Assembly (NCBI RefSeq): GCF_022698165.1
Contig: NZ_JALDAY010000004.1
Location: forward strand, 496,001-560,000
Length of the DNA: 64,000 nt
Reading direction: 5' to 3'
Source of the DNA: Streptomyces cylindrosporus
GTDB taxonomy: Bacteria; Actinomycetota; Actinomycetes; Streptomycetales; Streptomycetaceae
Within the stretch, counting starts at the first letter, position 1, and every line of letters starts with the position of its first letter. Below, one piece after another: positions 30,249-38,802 of the stretch. Below the pieces are notes generated by a model. The model had not been told where the DNA came from and made no database searches. It worked only from the letters and a program-made list of their open reading frames with translations. Position numbers and translations under genes: made by a program.

Positions 30249-33008
30249 ATGCAGGTAACACGGCAGCGCCGGGTTAACGAGAAGGAGCAGTTCACCCTCT
30301 TCGGCAGACGCGTCGGCCGCCGGGCCCTGCTGGTGACGGCGGGCATCACCGTCGCCCTCGGCGTCACGGGCACCGCGGTCGCCTCGACATGGCAGTTCGG
30401 CACCCAGCAGGTCGCCCAGGAGACCGCCAACGGGCAGGTCATCTCCAGCGACCAGTACATCAAGCCGTACGGCACCCGCACGGTCGTCAACGACGGCAAG
30501 ATCATGTCGTCCACGGTCAGCCCGGACGGCAGCCACCTCGCCGCCTCGGTCGCCGACGGCGACGCCTCCCTGGTCGTCCTGGACCTGGCCACCGGCCAGG
30601 TGAAGCAGAAGATCGGCACGAACGCCGCCGACGACCTGCGCATCAAGACCGCCGCGGTCGGCCAGGAGGGCCCGACCTACTCGCCCGACGGCACCCAGCT
30701 GTGGCTCGGCCAGGCCGACGGCTACACCAGGTTCACCGTCGCCGCGGACGGCACCATCTCCAACCCGGTGGCCGTTCCGATAGCGGCCGACGGCACCAAG
30801 CACGCCCTGGTCGGCGCCGCCGTCTTCTCCGCCGACGGCTCCACCGTCTACTCCGCGGTCAACGGCCAGAACAAGGTCGTCGCCATCGACGCCGCCACCG
30901 GAACCATCAAGCAGAGCTGGGCAGTCGGCAACGCGCCGCGCGGTCTGGCCCTGGTCGGCGGCAAGCTCTACGTCAGCAACGAGGGCGGACGCCCGGCCAA
31001 GCCCGGCGACACCACCATCAACTCCTACGGCACCGACGTCGTCGCCGACCCCGACACCGGCGCCGCCACCACCGGCACCGTCAGCGTCATCGACACGGCG
31101 AACCCGACGGCCGCCGTCGACAGCATCGACGTAGGACTGCACCCGACCGCCGTGTACGCGAGCAAGGGCGCCGTGTTCGTCACCAACACCGCCGACAACA
31201 GCGTCTCGGTCATCGACAGCCGCAAGGACAAGGTCGTCCAGACCATCGCCACCCAGCCCTGGCCCGAGGCCTCCGTCGGCTACGAGCCCAACGCCGTCAC
31301 GCTCACCTCCGACGGCCGCCTCCTGGTGACCCTCGGCCGCGCCAACGCCGTCGCCGTCTACCGCTACACCTCCCCGCAGCAGCCCGCCCGCTACGTCGGC
31401 CTGCTCCCCACGGACTACTTCCCCTCCGGGATCGCCACGGTCGGCAAGAACATCGTCGTCTCCAACACCCGTGGCATCGACGCCCGCCGCCCCACCACCG
31501 CGGCCGGCCACAACACCCACGACACGACGTCGAGCCTGACCCAGTTCACGCTGCCGGACGACCGCACGATCAGGTCGCAGACGGCCAAGGTCTTCAAGAT
31601 GAACGGCTGGACGGCCGGCTCGGTCCTCACGGCGGCCAAGGGCAAGGGTCAGGCGAAGGCCCTGCCTGTCCCGGTCCGCCTCGGCGACCCGTCGACGATC
31701 AAGCACGTCTTCCTGCTGGTCAAGGAGAACCGCACCTACGACCAGGTCTTCGGCGACCTGCCGCAGGGCAACGGCGACCCGTCCGTCACCACCTTCGGCG
31801 AGAACGTGACGCCCAACCAGCACGCCCTGGCCGAGCAGTTCGGGCTCTACGACAACTTCTACGACGTCGGCACGAACTCCGCCGAGGGCCACAACTGGCT
31901 GATGCAGTCGGACAACCCGGAGTACACCGAGTCCTCCGCCGGTGAGTACACGCGCAGTTACGACACCGAGGACGACGTCCTCGGCCACCAGAAGACCGGC
32001 TTCATCTGGACCGGCGCGCAGGCGGCCGGCAAGTCCGTCAAGGACTTCGGCGAGTTCCAGTCGCTGGAGACCAAGCCGGCCGGCGCGACCTGGCAGAACC
32101 TGTACTGCGACAGCAAGACCATGGAGTCGACGGGCGCGCAGACGCAGTACCCCATCAAGACGGGTTCGGCGATCCCCTCGCTCAACAAGGTGTCGGTGCA
32201 GGGCTTCCCGCTCTTCGACCTCGACGTCCCGGACATCTACAAAGAGCAGATCTGGAAGCAGGACTTCGAGAAGAACGGCCCGGCGAACCTGAACATGTTC
32301 TGGTTCTCCAACGACCACACCGGCGGCCCCGCCAACGCCTCCGCCGAGGTCGCCGACAACGACCTCGCCGTCGGCCGCATGGTCGACGAGATCTCGCACA
32401 GCAAGTACTGGAAGGACTCGGCGATCTTCGTCGTCGAGGACGACTCCCAGAACGGCCTCGACCACGTCGACGGCCACCGCGCGCCGGTCCAGGTCATCAG
32501 CCCGTACGCCAAGCACGGCACGGTCGACAGCCACTACTACTCGCAGATCACGATGGTCCGCACGATCGAGCAGATCCTCGGCATCCACCCGATGAACCAG
32601 CTCGACAGCGCGGCCACGCCGATGTACGGCGCCTTCACGCCGAAGGCCGACAACACGCCGTTCACGGCGGTCCCCAACCGGACCTCCCTCACCCTCGGCG
32701 TGAGCCCCCAGCCGACCTGCGGCTCGGACAACCCGGCGCCCCAGGACACCAAGGCGGCCGCCGCGCCGACGACCACCGCGGTCCCGGAGGCCCAGCAGGC
32801 CCTCGCGGCCGAGTGGAAAGCATGGGCCAAGCACCAGCGCCTGACCGGCCCGAACGCCGTGCCCGACTACGCCAACCCGACCCAGATGAACCGCTACACC
32901 TGGTACCAGACCCACAACTGGACCAAGCCGTACCCCGGTGACAAGAAGGTCTACGCCCCGAACGACGTACCGGGCGCGTACCTGCCGTCCTCGGAGAACG
33001 ACGGCTGA
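30249..33008 (+). CDS. Secreted YncE-like beta-propeller / phosphoesterase fusion
   Basis: A 919-residue exported enzyme. The N-terminal basic segment and a hydrophobic helix (ALLVTAGITVALGVTGTAVAS) serve as signal or anchor. Residues about 60-440 form a seven-bladed YVTN/YncE propeller (STVSPDGSHLAASVADGDASLVVLDLATGQ, SVIDTANPTAAVDSIDVG and others). From about 480 comes the PF04185 phosphoesterase domain (KHVFLLVKENRTYDQVFGDL, FGLYDNFYDVG, GHNWLMQSDNPEYTES, FVVEDDSQNGLDHVDGHRAP), the fold of acid phosphatases and phospholipase C, with its metal-binding Glu-Asn, Asp and His residues. It is the third gene of the ABC operon, starting 4 bases after the permease, and is terminated by a strong hairpin. 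Confidence 0.92.
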   Translation: MQVTRQRRVNEKEQFTLFGRRVGRRALLVTAGITVALGVTGTAVASTWQFGTQQVAQETANGQVISSDQYIKPYGTRTVVNDGKIMSSTVSPDGSHLAASVADGDASLVVLDLATGQVKQKIGTNAADDLRIKTAAVGQEGPTYSPDGTQLWLGQADGYTRFTVAADGTISNPVAVPIAADGTKHALVGAAVFSADGSTVYSAVNGQNKVVAIDAATGTIKQSWAVGNAPRGLALVGGKLYVSNEGGRPAKPGDTTINSYGTDVVADPDTGAATTGTVSVIDTANPTAAVDSIDVGLHPTAVYASKGAVFVTNTADNSVSVIDSRKDKVVQTIATQPWPEASVGYEPNAVTLTSDGRLLVTLGRANAVAVYRYTSPQQPARYVGLLPTDYFPSGIATVGKNIVVSNTRGIDARRPTTAAGHNTHDTTSSLTQFTLPDDRTIRSQTAKVFKMNGWTAGSVLTAAKGKGQAKALPVPVRLGDPSTIKHVFLLVKENRTYDQVFGDLPQGNGDPSVTTFGENVTPNQHALAEQFGLYDNFYDVGTNSAEGHNWLMQSDNPEYTESSAGEYTRSYDTEDDVLGHQKTGFIWTGAQAAGKSVKDFGEFQSLETKPAGATWQNLYCDSKTMESTGAQTQYPIKTGSAIPSLNKVSVQGFPLFDLDVPDIYKEQIWKQDFEKNGPANLNMFWFSNDHTGGPANASAEVADNDLAVGRMVDEISHSKYWKDSAIFVVEDDSQNGLDHVDGHRAPVQVISPYAKHGTVDSHYYSQITMVRTIEQILGIHPMNQLDSAATPMYGAFTPKADNTPFTAVPNRTSLTLGVSPQPTCGSDNPAPQDTKAAAAPTTTAVPEAQQALAAEWKAWAKHQRLTGPNAVPDYANPTQMNRYTWYQTHNWTKPYPGDKKVYAPNDVPGAYLPSSENDG

Positions 33009-33026
33009 CCGATCCCGTCGCTGCCA

Positions 33027-33066
33027 AGGGGCCCTGGACCGGAGTCAGTTCCGGCTCGGGGCCCCT
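33027..33066. terminator. Bidirectional terminator
   Basis: AGGGGCCC (33027-33034) pairs with GGGCCCCT (33059-33066). Inside, CCGGA pairs with TCCGG, giving a branched but stable stem between two convergent genes. The right side overlaps the last codons of the methyltransferase. Confidence 0.8.
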
Positions 33067-33788
33067 GGCGCACGCTCCTCTTCCGCCGGCTTTCTGGCCC
33101 GGAACGCGAACTGTCCGCAGTACGTGAGCTTGCGCAGGTTCGCCAGCGCCGCCTGCCGTCCGGACTTCTTCGCCCAGCGGTCGATCTCGGTGTTGAGCGG
33201 CGACTCCTGCTCCCAGAACCGCCCGAACTCGGCCCGCCGCCCGGTGTAGCTCCGCATGATCAGCGCGACCCCGTCCAGCGAGGGCCGCACCTCCTCCATC
33301 GCGAGGCCGCCCTGCTCGACGAGGGTCCGGAAGCCGTACGGCGTGTAGTTCCACAGACTGAAGGAGTGGTACGGCTCGAACTGCGAGGTACTCCCGATGA
33401 ACAGCCCGCCCGGCCGCAGCACCCGCCCCACCTCGGCGAGCAGCTCACGCGGATGCGAGACGTGCTCGAACACCTGGTGCGAGTAGACCAGCGGCACCGA
33501 GCCGGACCGGAAGGGCAGCCGGACACCGTCGTAGTGCACGACAGAGCCTGCCCCGTCCGTCCGCTGCCCGGCCTCCGGCGAGTCACGGATGTCCACGCCC
33601 ACCCACCGCACCTCGGGATCGTGCTTCCGGAACAGCTTCGCCGAGGTGCCCCGCCCGCACCCCAGGTCCACCACCAGCTCCGGCGGCCCGGGCGAACTCA
33701 TGGCCTCGTCGAGGTAGTAGCGCGAGGTCACCTGGCGGGCGTGGTCGTCGGGAATGCAGTCACGCATGAGCTCCCACAGGGTCGCCAT
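33045..33788 (-). CDS. Class I SAM-dependent methyltransferase
   Basis: A 247-residue methyltransferase: ELVVDLGCGRGTSAKLF (motif I), VRWVGVDIRDSPE (acidic loop), VPLVYSHQVFEHVSHPRELLAEVGRVLRPGGLFIGSTSQ (motifs II-III). The C-terminal part (FRTLVEQGGLAMEEVRPSLDG ... INTEID-like NTEIDRWAKKSGRQAALANLRKLTYCGQFAF) resembles sugar or lipid methyltransferases of polysaccharide clusters. ATG 33788 was chosen as it opens a conserved MATLWELMRDCIPDDHA start. Substrate unknown. Confidence 0.85.
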   Translation of the reverse strand: MATLWELMRDCIPDDHARQVTSRYYLDEAMSSPGPPELVVDLGCGRGTSAKLFRKHDPEVRWVGVDIRDSPEAGQRTDGAGSVVHYDGVRLPFRSGSVPLVYSHQVFEHVSHPRELLAEVGRVLRPGGLFIGSTSQFEPYHSFSLWNYTPYGFRTLVEQGGLAMEEVRPSLDGVALIMRSYTGRRAEFGRFWEQESPLNTEIDRWAKKSGRQAALANLRKLTYCGQFAFRARKPAEEERAPGAPSRN

Positions 33789-33885
33789 GCCCCCGATGCT
33801 ACGGACGTGACCGGGATCCGCCAGTGGATGCGCCCGAGGGGTCGGAAGGAGCACTCTGGAAGGAGGTGTTCCGGAGGTGATCGTC

Positions 33886-34161
33886 ATGACGCACAGCACA
33901 GTCGGATGGCATGTCGAGCTGGAGTTCCGGGAGGACGAGGAACACACCGAAGCGGTCGCGCTGGTACGGCTGCCCGACGGGACCGAGATACGGACCCACG
34001 GCCACGCCAGCCGCCACCACACAGACGCCAATCAGCCGCGGGTGGGGGAGGAGATCGCCGGCGCCCGCGCACTGAACGAGATCGCGATGCAGCTCCTGAC
34101 CAAGGCACACGGCGAGATCGACTCGGCGTCCGGGCGGACGTCGCATCCCATCAACGTGTGA
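33886..34161 (+). CDS. DUF1876 family protein
   Basis: A 91-residue protein with the full DUF1876 pattern: VGWHVELEFREDEEHTEAVALVRLPDGTEIRTHGHASRHHTDANQPRVGEEIAGARALNEIAMQLLTKAHGEID. This family is common in actinobacteria and has been linked to dormancy (Dsp-like small proteins), but no activity is proven. ATG 33886 has GGAGGT 7 bases upstream; the GTG at 33877 overlaps that site and is less likely. It is convergent with the serine hydrolase gene, with one base between stops. Confidence 0.88.
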   Translation: MTHSTVGWHVELEFREDEEHTEAVALVRLPDGTEIRTHGHASRHHTDANQPRVGEEIAGARALNEIAMQLLTKAHGEIDSASGRTSHPINV

Positions 34162-34162
34162 C

Positions 34163-35371
34163 CTACGGCCGTACGGCGCTTCGTACGGCTGTGACCAGCG
34201 CCTGCGCGCGCGGGTCCGCCGTCACGCTCTTCCTGAAGCCGTTGGTCACATAGCCGAAGGCGATGCCCGACTCGGGGTCGGCGAAGCCGAGGGCGCCGCC
34301 GCGGCCGGGGTGGCCGAAGGAGGTCGGGGCGAGGAGCGGCGAGGCCGCGCCGTGCAGCATGTAGCCGAGGCCGAACCGGGTGGGCACGACCAGGATCCGG
34401 TCCGGCCCGGCGCTGCGCTCGGCGCGCGCGAGCTCCACCGTCTCCGGCGTGAACAGCCGTGTCCCGCCGTCCACTTCGCCGATGAGCGAGGCGTAGAAGC
34501 GGGCGAGCCCGTCCGCCGTGGCGATGCCGTTGGAGGCGGGGAGGGCGGCGGCGCGGTAGCCGGGGTCGTTCTCGTCGGGCAGGGGGCTGATGGCGGCGAA
34601 GGCGCGGCGGGTGAGGGACTCGGGGTCGGCGTAGGCCTCGGAGACGGCGCGCTTGGGCCGCGTCCGCAGGCCGTGCGGATCCACCGGCGGATCGACCTGC
34701 GCCACCCGCCCGACGCGCGCCTGCTCGCCCTCCGGCAGCCCGAGCCACAGCTCGGCCCCTACCGGCCCGGCGATCTCGTCCGCGATCCACTCGCCGATCC
34801 CGCGCCCGGTGATCCGCCGTACCAGCTCGCCGGTCAGCCAGCTGTACGTCTGCGCGTGATACCCGTGCTCCGCCCCCGGCTCCCACACCGGCGCCTGCGC
34901 GGCCACGGCCTCGGCGCCCAGCGCGGGATCCGCGGCCTCGGCCGGCGTCAGCGGCCGGTCCAGCACCGGCACCCCGGCCCGGTGCGCGAGCAACTGCCAC
35001 ACCCGCGTCCGCTCCTTCCCGGCCGCCTTGAACTGCGGCCAGTACTCCCCGACCGGCGCGTCCAGGTCCAGCTCCCCGCGCTGATGCAGCAGCAGGAGTA
35101 CGGCGGCGGCGACGCCCTTGGTCGCGGAGCGCACGATCTGCGCGGTGCCGTGCTCCCACGACTCGGCGCCGTCCACGTCCTTGGTCCCGCCCCACAGGTC
35201 GACGACCTTGCGCCCGCCTTGGTAGACGGCGACCGCGGCACCCCGGTCCCCGAGCACCTGGAAGTTCCGCGCGAACGCCTCCCGGACCGGCTCGAAGCCC
35301 TCGGCCACTGTGCCGTTCACGTCCACGCCCGTGCTCCCTCCGCGGCTGTCTGTCGCGCTTTCAACAGTCAT
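34163..35371 (-). CDS. Serine hydrolase, class C beta-lactamase / EstB-like family
   Basis: A 402-residue protein of the penicillin-binding/beta-lactamase-related fold. The nucleophile motif SxxK is Ser82-Ala-Thr-Lys85 in QIVRSATKGVAAAVLL. The Tyr motif appears as GYHAQTYSWLTGEL, and the C-terminal third-box region is FGHPGRGGALGFAD (HPG in place of KTG, as in EstB-like esterases). No signal peptide, so it is probably a cytoplasmic esterase rather than a true beta-lactamase. ATG 35371 start. Confidence 0.88.
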   Translation of the reverse strand: MTVESATDSRGGSTGVDVNGTVAEGFEPVREAFARNFQVLGDRGAAVAVYQGGRKVVDLWGGTKDVDGAESWEHGTAQIVRSATKGVAAAVLLLLHQRGELDLDAPVGEYWPQFKAAGKERTRVWQLLAHRAGVPVLDRPLTPAEAADPALGAEAVAAQAPVWEPGAEHGYHAQTYSWLTGELVRRITGRGIGEWIADEIAGPVGAELWLGLPEGEQARVGRVAQVDPPVDPHGLRTRPKRAVSEAYADPESLTRRAFAAISPLPDENDPGYRAAALPASNGIATADGLARFYASLIGEVDGGTRLFTPETVELARAERSAGPDRILVVPTRFGLGYMLHGAASPLLAPTSFGHPGRGGALGFADPESGIAFGYVTNGFRKSVTADPRAQALVTAVRSAVRP

Positions 35372-35545
35372 CCCAACATGGGTTCAAGGCCATCGATTCC
35401 GCTGATGCACGATCCGGGCACAAGGTTGCGTCTCGTCGCTGTCGCGGACATCACGGGCGAATTCGGCTGGTCGGCCATGTGACGCCGGGCATGATTTAGA
35501 GCGCTTTCGCATCGCATCGCAACTCGTCGCACCGGGGAGACGCCC

Positions 35546-36007
35546 ATGCCTCTTCGTCGTTCCGTGCTGGGTGTCTCGCTCGGCGTGTGTCTGCTGGCCT
35601 GCCTCGCCGGGTGCGGCGCGGAGGGCGACGGGATCCGGGCTGAAGGACCTGCTCCGTCACGGATTCCCTGGTCGGGTCCGGTGTACGTGCTGGACTGGAA
35701 GTCCCTCGCCCGGCAGCGCCCGGACGTGATGGATCTCACCGACGAAACCGTGCTCTACGGCATGAAGTGGCGTGGCTGGGGCTCACCCCGGGCCACCGGC
35801 ACCGGCGAGGTGGTCGACCTGGCCTGTCTCTCGGGGTGCCCCCACCACGCCTACCCCGGCTACGCGGTGTCGGTCGTCTTCAGCGGCCTGGCCAAGCGTC
35901 AGTACGCGGCGTACTACAGCCGGGCGTCGGTCTCCCCCGTCCGGCCGCCGAAGCCCGCCTGGGCGGAGGACGCCGGCGATGTGCGCCTGCATGTGCCGAA
36001 GCCCTGA
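35546..36007 (+). CDS. Putative lipoprotein upstream of two-component system
   Basis: A 153-residue exported protein. The signal peptide LGVSLGVCLLACLAGC ends in a lipobox (LAGC), so Cys27 should be lipidated. The mature part contains a Cys pair (VVDLACLSGCPHHAYPG) and a short beta-rich region, with no known domain. It begins with GGGGAGAC before ATG 35546 and is followed 56 bases later by an OmpR-type regulator and a kinase. The lipoprotein-regulator-kinase order mirrors cseA-cseB-cseC, where the lipoprotein dampens signalling; sequence similarity to CseA itself is not evident. Confidence 0.8.
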   Translation: MPLRRSVLGVSLGVCLLACLAGCGAEGDGIRAEGPAPSRIPWSGPVYVLDWKSLARQRPDVMDLTDETVLYGMKWRGWGSPRATGTGEVVDLACLSGCPHHAYPGYAVSVVFSGLAKRQYAAYYSRASVSPVRPPKPAWAEDAGDVRLHVPKP

Positions 36008-36063
36008 CAACGTTGGCGGCCCGTCGCCGCCCCGAAGCACCGGACAGTCCGAAAGGGACGACC

Positions 36064-36768
36064 ATGTACGACATCCTGCTGGTCGAGGATGACGAGACGA
36101 TACGTCGGGCCACGCAGCTCACGCTGGAGCAGCGCGGCTACCGCGTCCGTGCGGCGGCGGACGGCCTGACCGGCCTCGAACTGTTCCGCACGTCGGCGCC
36201 CGACCTGGCCGTGCTGGACATCATGCTGCCCGGACTCAACGGCGTGAGCCTGGCCGGCCGTATACGTGAGGAGTCCGGCGTACCGGTGCTGCTGATCTCG
36301 GCGCGCCACGACCCGGTGGACGTGGTGATGGGCCTGGAGGCGGGCGCCGACGACTATGTGACCAAACCGTTCGACGGCCCGGTGCTGGTCGCCCGGATCC
36401 GCTCCTTGCTGCGCCGTGCGGCATCCGTCGAGCCCGTCGAGCCCGACGCGCGGACCGACACACTCCGCTTCGGGGACCTGCACTTCTGCCCGCGGACCCT
36501 GGAGGCCCGACGGGAGGGGCGGCTGCTGGCCCTGACCACCACCGAGCTGAAGCTGCTGCGGGAGTTCGCCACCTCACCCGGGACGGTGTTCACCCGGGAG
36601 CTGCTCCTGGAGCGGGTCTGGGACCACGCCTGGTCCGGGGACACCCGGGTCGTGGACATCCAGGTGAAGCGGCTGCGGGCCAAGATCGGCCGGGAGCGGA
36701 TCGAGACAGTGCGCGGCTTCGGCTACAAGCTGCGCACCGGCGACGGCGGTGAGGGCGCACGCGCGTGA
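36064..36768 (+). CDS. Response regulator, OmpR/PhoB family (CseB-like)
   Basis: A 234-residue regulator. The receiver domain has the acidic pair LVEDDE (residues 7-11), phosphoacceptor Asp52 in AVLDIMLPG, Thr/Ser switch LLISA and Lys in YVTKPFD. The C-terminal winged helix shows LTTTELKLLREFATSPGTVFTRELLLERVWDH and DTRVVDIQVKRLRAKIG. ATG 36064 is preceded by AAAGGGACG. The stop overlaps the kinase GTG by 4 bases. Targets unknown; by analogy with CseB they may include envelope-stress genes. Confidence 0.93.
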   Translation: MYDILLVEDDETIRRATQLTLEQRGYRVRAAADGLTGLELFRTSAPDLAVLDIMLPGLNGVSLAGRIREESGVPVLLISARHDPVDVVMGLEAGADDYVTKPFDGPVLVARIRSLLRRAASVEPVEPDARTDTLRFGDLHFCPRTLEARREGRLLALTTTELKLLREFATSPGTVFTRELLLERVWDHAWSGDTRVVDIQVKRLRAKIGRERIETVRGFGYKLRTGDGGEGARA

Positions 36769-37961
36769 ACGTCGGCGCGAAGGTCGCCCTCGCCGTGGCC
36801 GCCGCGGCCCTGACGGTGTCGGCCACGATCGGCGGCCTGGTCCACCGCATCACCGCCGCCGACCAACTCGCCACGGCCCGCACCGAGTTGGACCAGCAGC
36901 TGATGAACGCCGCGTACGACTACGCCGCCGCGCGCAAGTCACAGGCGCGGCTCAATCCGCCGGACCTGCCCCGACCGGTGGCCAGGGCCGTGCGGGGCGG
37001 GATCCGGGTGACCTACCTGCGGCACGGCACGCACCCGCTGCTGTGGGCGGCGGCCCCGGTCGCGCCCGGCGAGGTCCTCGCACTGTCCCGGTCCTACGCC
37101 CCCGAAGCCCGGTCGCTGGCCCGGCTGGACCGGACCCTGGGCGCCGTGGGCGGGGCCGCGACCGTGCTGGTGTCCCTGGCGGGGCTGTTCCTCGGGGTAC
37201 GGATGGGCCGCCGCGCCACGGCTGTCGCCCGCACCGCGGAATCCATCGCGAACGGCGATCTCGACGCCCGGGTCCGTCCCGACGGCCGGGACGAGATCGC
37301 CCGCCTCGCCGCCTCCATGAACACCATGGCGGACGCGCTCGGCGCCCGCCTGGAGGCCGAGCGCCGGGTGACCGCGGACATCGCGCACGAACTGCGCACA
37401 CCGGTCGCGGGCATGACGACGGCCGTCGGACTGCTGGCGCCGGGCGAGGCCACGGACCTGGTGCGCGGCTCCGTGCGGAAGCTGCGCGTACTGGTCGAGG
37501 ACGTGCTGGAGGTCGCCCGCATGGACGCCGGGGTCGCGACACCGGCGACGGAAGAGCAGTGGGTCGGCGCGATGGCCCGACGGGCCGGGGCCGGCCTTGA
37601 GGGGGTGACGGTCCGGGTGCGGGACGACGCGACGGTGACGACGGACCCGCGCCGCGTCGAGCGGATCCTCACCAACCTGGCCGCCAACGCGCTCCAGCAC
37701 GGCGCGCCGCCGGTCGAGGTCGAGGTGGACGGCCCCGTCGTCCGGGTCCGCGACCACGGACCGGGCTTCCCGGCCGATCTCCTCGCGGTGCTGCACACCT
37801 CCGGCCCGCAACGCTTCCGTACGACCACGCCGGGCACCGGCACGGGCCTCGGCCTGACGATCGCGACGGGGCAGGCCCGGCTGCTGCACGCCCGGCTCAC
37901 GCTCCGCAACCATCCGGACGGCGGGGCGGAGGCCGTGCTCACCCTGCCGACGGCCACCTGA
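36765..37961 (+). CDS. Sensor histidine kinase (CseC-like)
   Basis: A 398-residue kinase with an N-terminal helix (ALAVAAAALTVSATIGGLV), an extracytoplasmic sensor of about 95 residues, a second helix (VGGAATVLVSLAGLFLGV, about 128-145), a HAMP domain (150-200), the HisKA box TADIAHELRTPVAGM with phosphoacceptor His208, and a HATPase domain (NLAANALQHGA, VRDHGPGFP, GTGTGLGLTIA). Sensor length and topology fit the CseC/MprB-like group. It is translationally coupled to the regulator. A strong hairpin terminates the operon 15 bases after the stop. Confidence 0.92.
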   Translation: MNVGAKVALAVAAAALTVSATIGGLVHRITAADQLATARTELDQQLMNAAYDYAAARKSQARLNPPDLPRPVARAVRGGIRVTYLRHGTHPLLWAAAPVAPGEVLALSRSYAPEARSLARLDRTLGAVGGAATVLVSLAGLFLGVRMGRRATAVARTAESIANGDLDARVRPDGRDEIARLAASMNTMADALGARLEAERRVTADIAHELRTPVAGMTTAVGLLAPGEATDLVRGSVRKLRVLVEDVLEVARMDAGVATPATEEQWVGAMARRAGAGLEGVTVRVRDDATVTTDPRRVERILTNLAANALQHGAPPVEVEVDGPVVRVRDHGPGFPADLLAVLHTSGPQRFRTTTPGTGTGLGLTIATGQARLLHARLTLRNHPDGGAEAVLTLPTAT

Positions 37962-37976
37962 GCCTCCAGGTACGGA

Positions 37977-38011
37977 CGGAGTCCCGCGGGGAATCGCCCG
38001 GCGGGACTCCG
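37977..38011. terminator. Bidirectional terminator
   Basis: CGGAGTCCCGC (37977-37987) pairs perfectly with GCGGGACTCCG (38001-38011) around a 13-base loop, with an outer CCAGG/CCTGG pair. It lies between the kinase gene and the convergent ribonuclease gene. Confidence 0.9.
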
Positions 38012-38029
38012 CACGCCTGGTGGGGCGAG

Positions 38030-38638
38030 CTACGGCCGGCCGACGTACCGGAAGTTGCTGTAGTGGTCGATCGAGACCCACACGTCACCGGTTCCCAGCG
38101 CCCGCACGATGCGGAAGTTGCCGGTGCGGATGCCGGAGCGCTCCGGGTTGCTCGGGTACACGGAGCCGTAGTACTCCTGGAACGCCCCCTGGTAGTTCTG
38201 CGCGTTGGCGCCGGCCAGCCCGCGGTGCATAAAGTTCATCAGCGCGCCGCCGTTGTCGGCGTACTGACCGCCCGACTCGACCCAACCGTGGATGTGGTTG
38301 CCGTTCCGGTCGACGTAGTTCTCGACCTCGAAGGCGGCACCGCGCGGGGCGATGTTCCTGAAGTTGGGCCAGTGGAGCTGCCGCCAGTAGTTCAGGGCGG
38401 CCTGAATGCCCCGGGGAATCGCGGACGGCTGCGCGGCGCTGCCGCTGACGCCCGGCGTCGCCGGGCAGGTCTGGCCCGGGAGGGTGGAGCAGCTGGGGAC
38501 TTCGGTGGCGTGCGCGGTCCCCGCCAGGCCGAGTCCGCCGACCGTGAGGCTGAGCAGCAGGGCCGGAGCCGCGAGCTTCGCCAGGCGGCGGCCCTTCGAG
38601 CGGGCGGGGGTCATCTCGATCGTTTCGATGGAGGACAA
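38030..38638 (-). CDS. Secreted guanyl-specific ribonuclease, RNase Sa/barnase-like
   Basis: A 202-residue exported protein. Residues 1-45 form a signal peptide with basic start (RSKGRRLAKLAAPALLLSLTVGGLGLAG) and AHA cleavage site. The last 50 residues match the RNase Sa/barnase active site in order: FQEYYGSV (general base Glu155), GNFRIVRA (Arg176) and DVWVSIDHYSNFRYVG (general acid His192 in the DHY motif). Between lies an extra segment (about 60-145) longer than the compact 96-residue RNase Sa, with WRQLHWPNFRNIAPRGAAFEVENYVD. No barstar-like inhibitor gene is adjacent, which is acceptable if the enzyme is active only outside the cell. It could be a nutrient-scavenging or competitor-directed RNase. 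Confidence 0.72.
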   Translation of the reverse strand: MSSIETIEMTPARSKGRRLAKLAAPALLLSLTVGGLGLAGTAHATEVPSCSTLPGQTCPATPGVSGSAAQPSAIPRGIQAALNYWRQLHWPNFRNIAPRGAAFEVENYVDRNGNHIHGWVESGGQYADNGGALMNFMHRGLAGANAQNYQGAFQEYYGSVYPSNPERSGIRTGNFRIVRALGTGDVWVSIDHYSNFRYVGRP

Positions 38639-38802
38639 GGTCGGTCTCCTTGAACTGGTCTCGGATCCCTGTTTCCGGATCCCCGCCGGGCGGTGGGGCC
38701 CGGCGGCAGGTCAAAGAACACCAGCGAGATGTGGCAGTGGCCCGGCGGCCGGATCACAGGCCCGGACCGGGAAAGACCCGCGGTTGTTACACAAACGTGT
38801 GG

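Noticed and set aside
30141..32915. A 924-codon open frame antisense to the phosphoesterase
   Set aside because: Composition (Val/Gly/Asp/Arg-rich, no hydrophobic pattern) is the typical reverse shadow of a GC-rich gene; the plus strand encodes recognisable propeller and phosphoesterase motifs.
34163..35371. Annotation as a beta-lactamase giving resistance
   Set aside because: SxxK is present but there is no signal peptide and the third box is HPG-like, favouring an EstB-type esterase.
38743..38802. GC-rich inverted stretches downstream of ohr as a defined terminator
   Set aside because: Several short imperfect pairings are possible (GGCCCGG/CCGGG), but none is clearly dominant.
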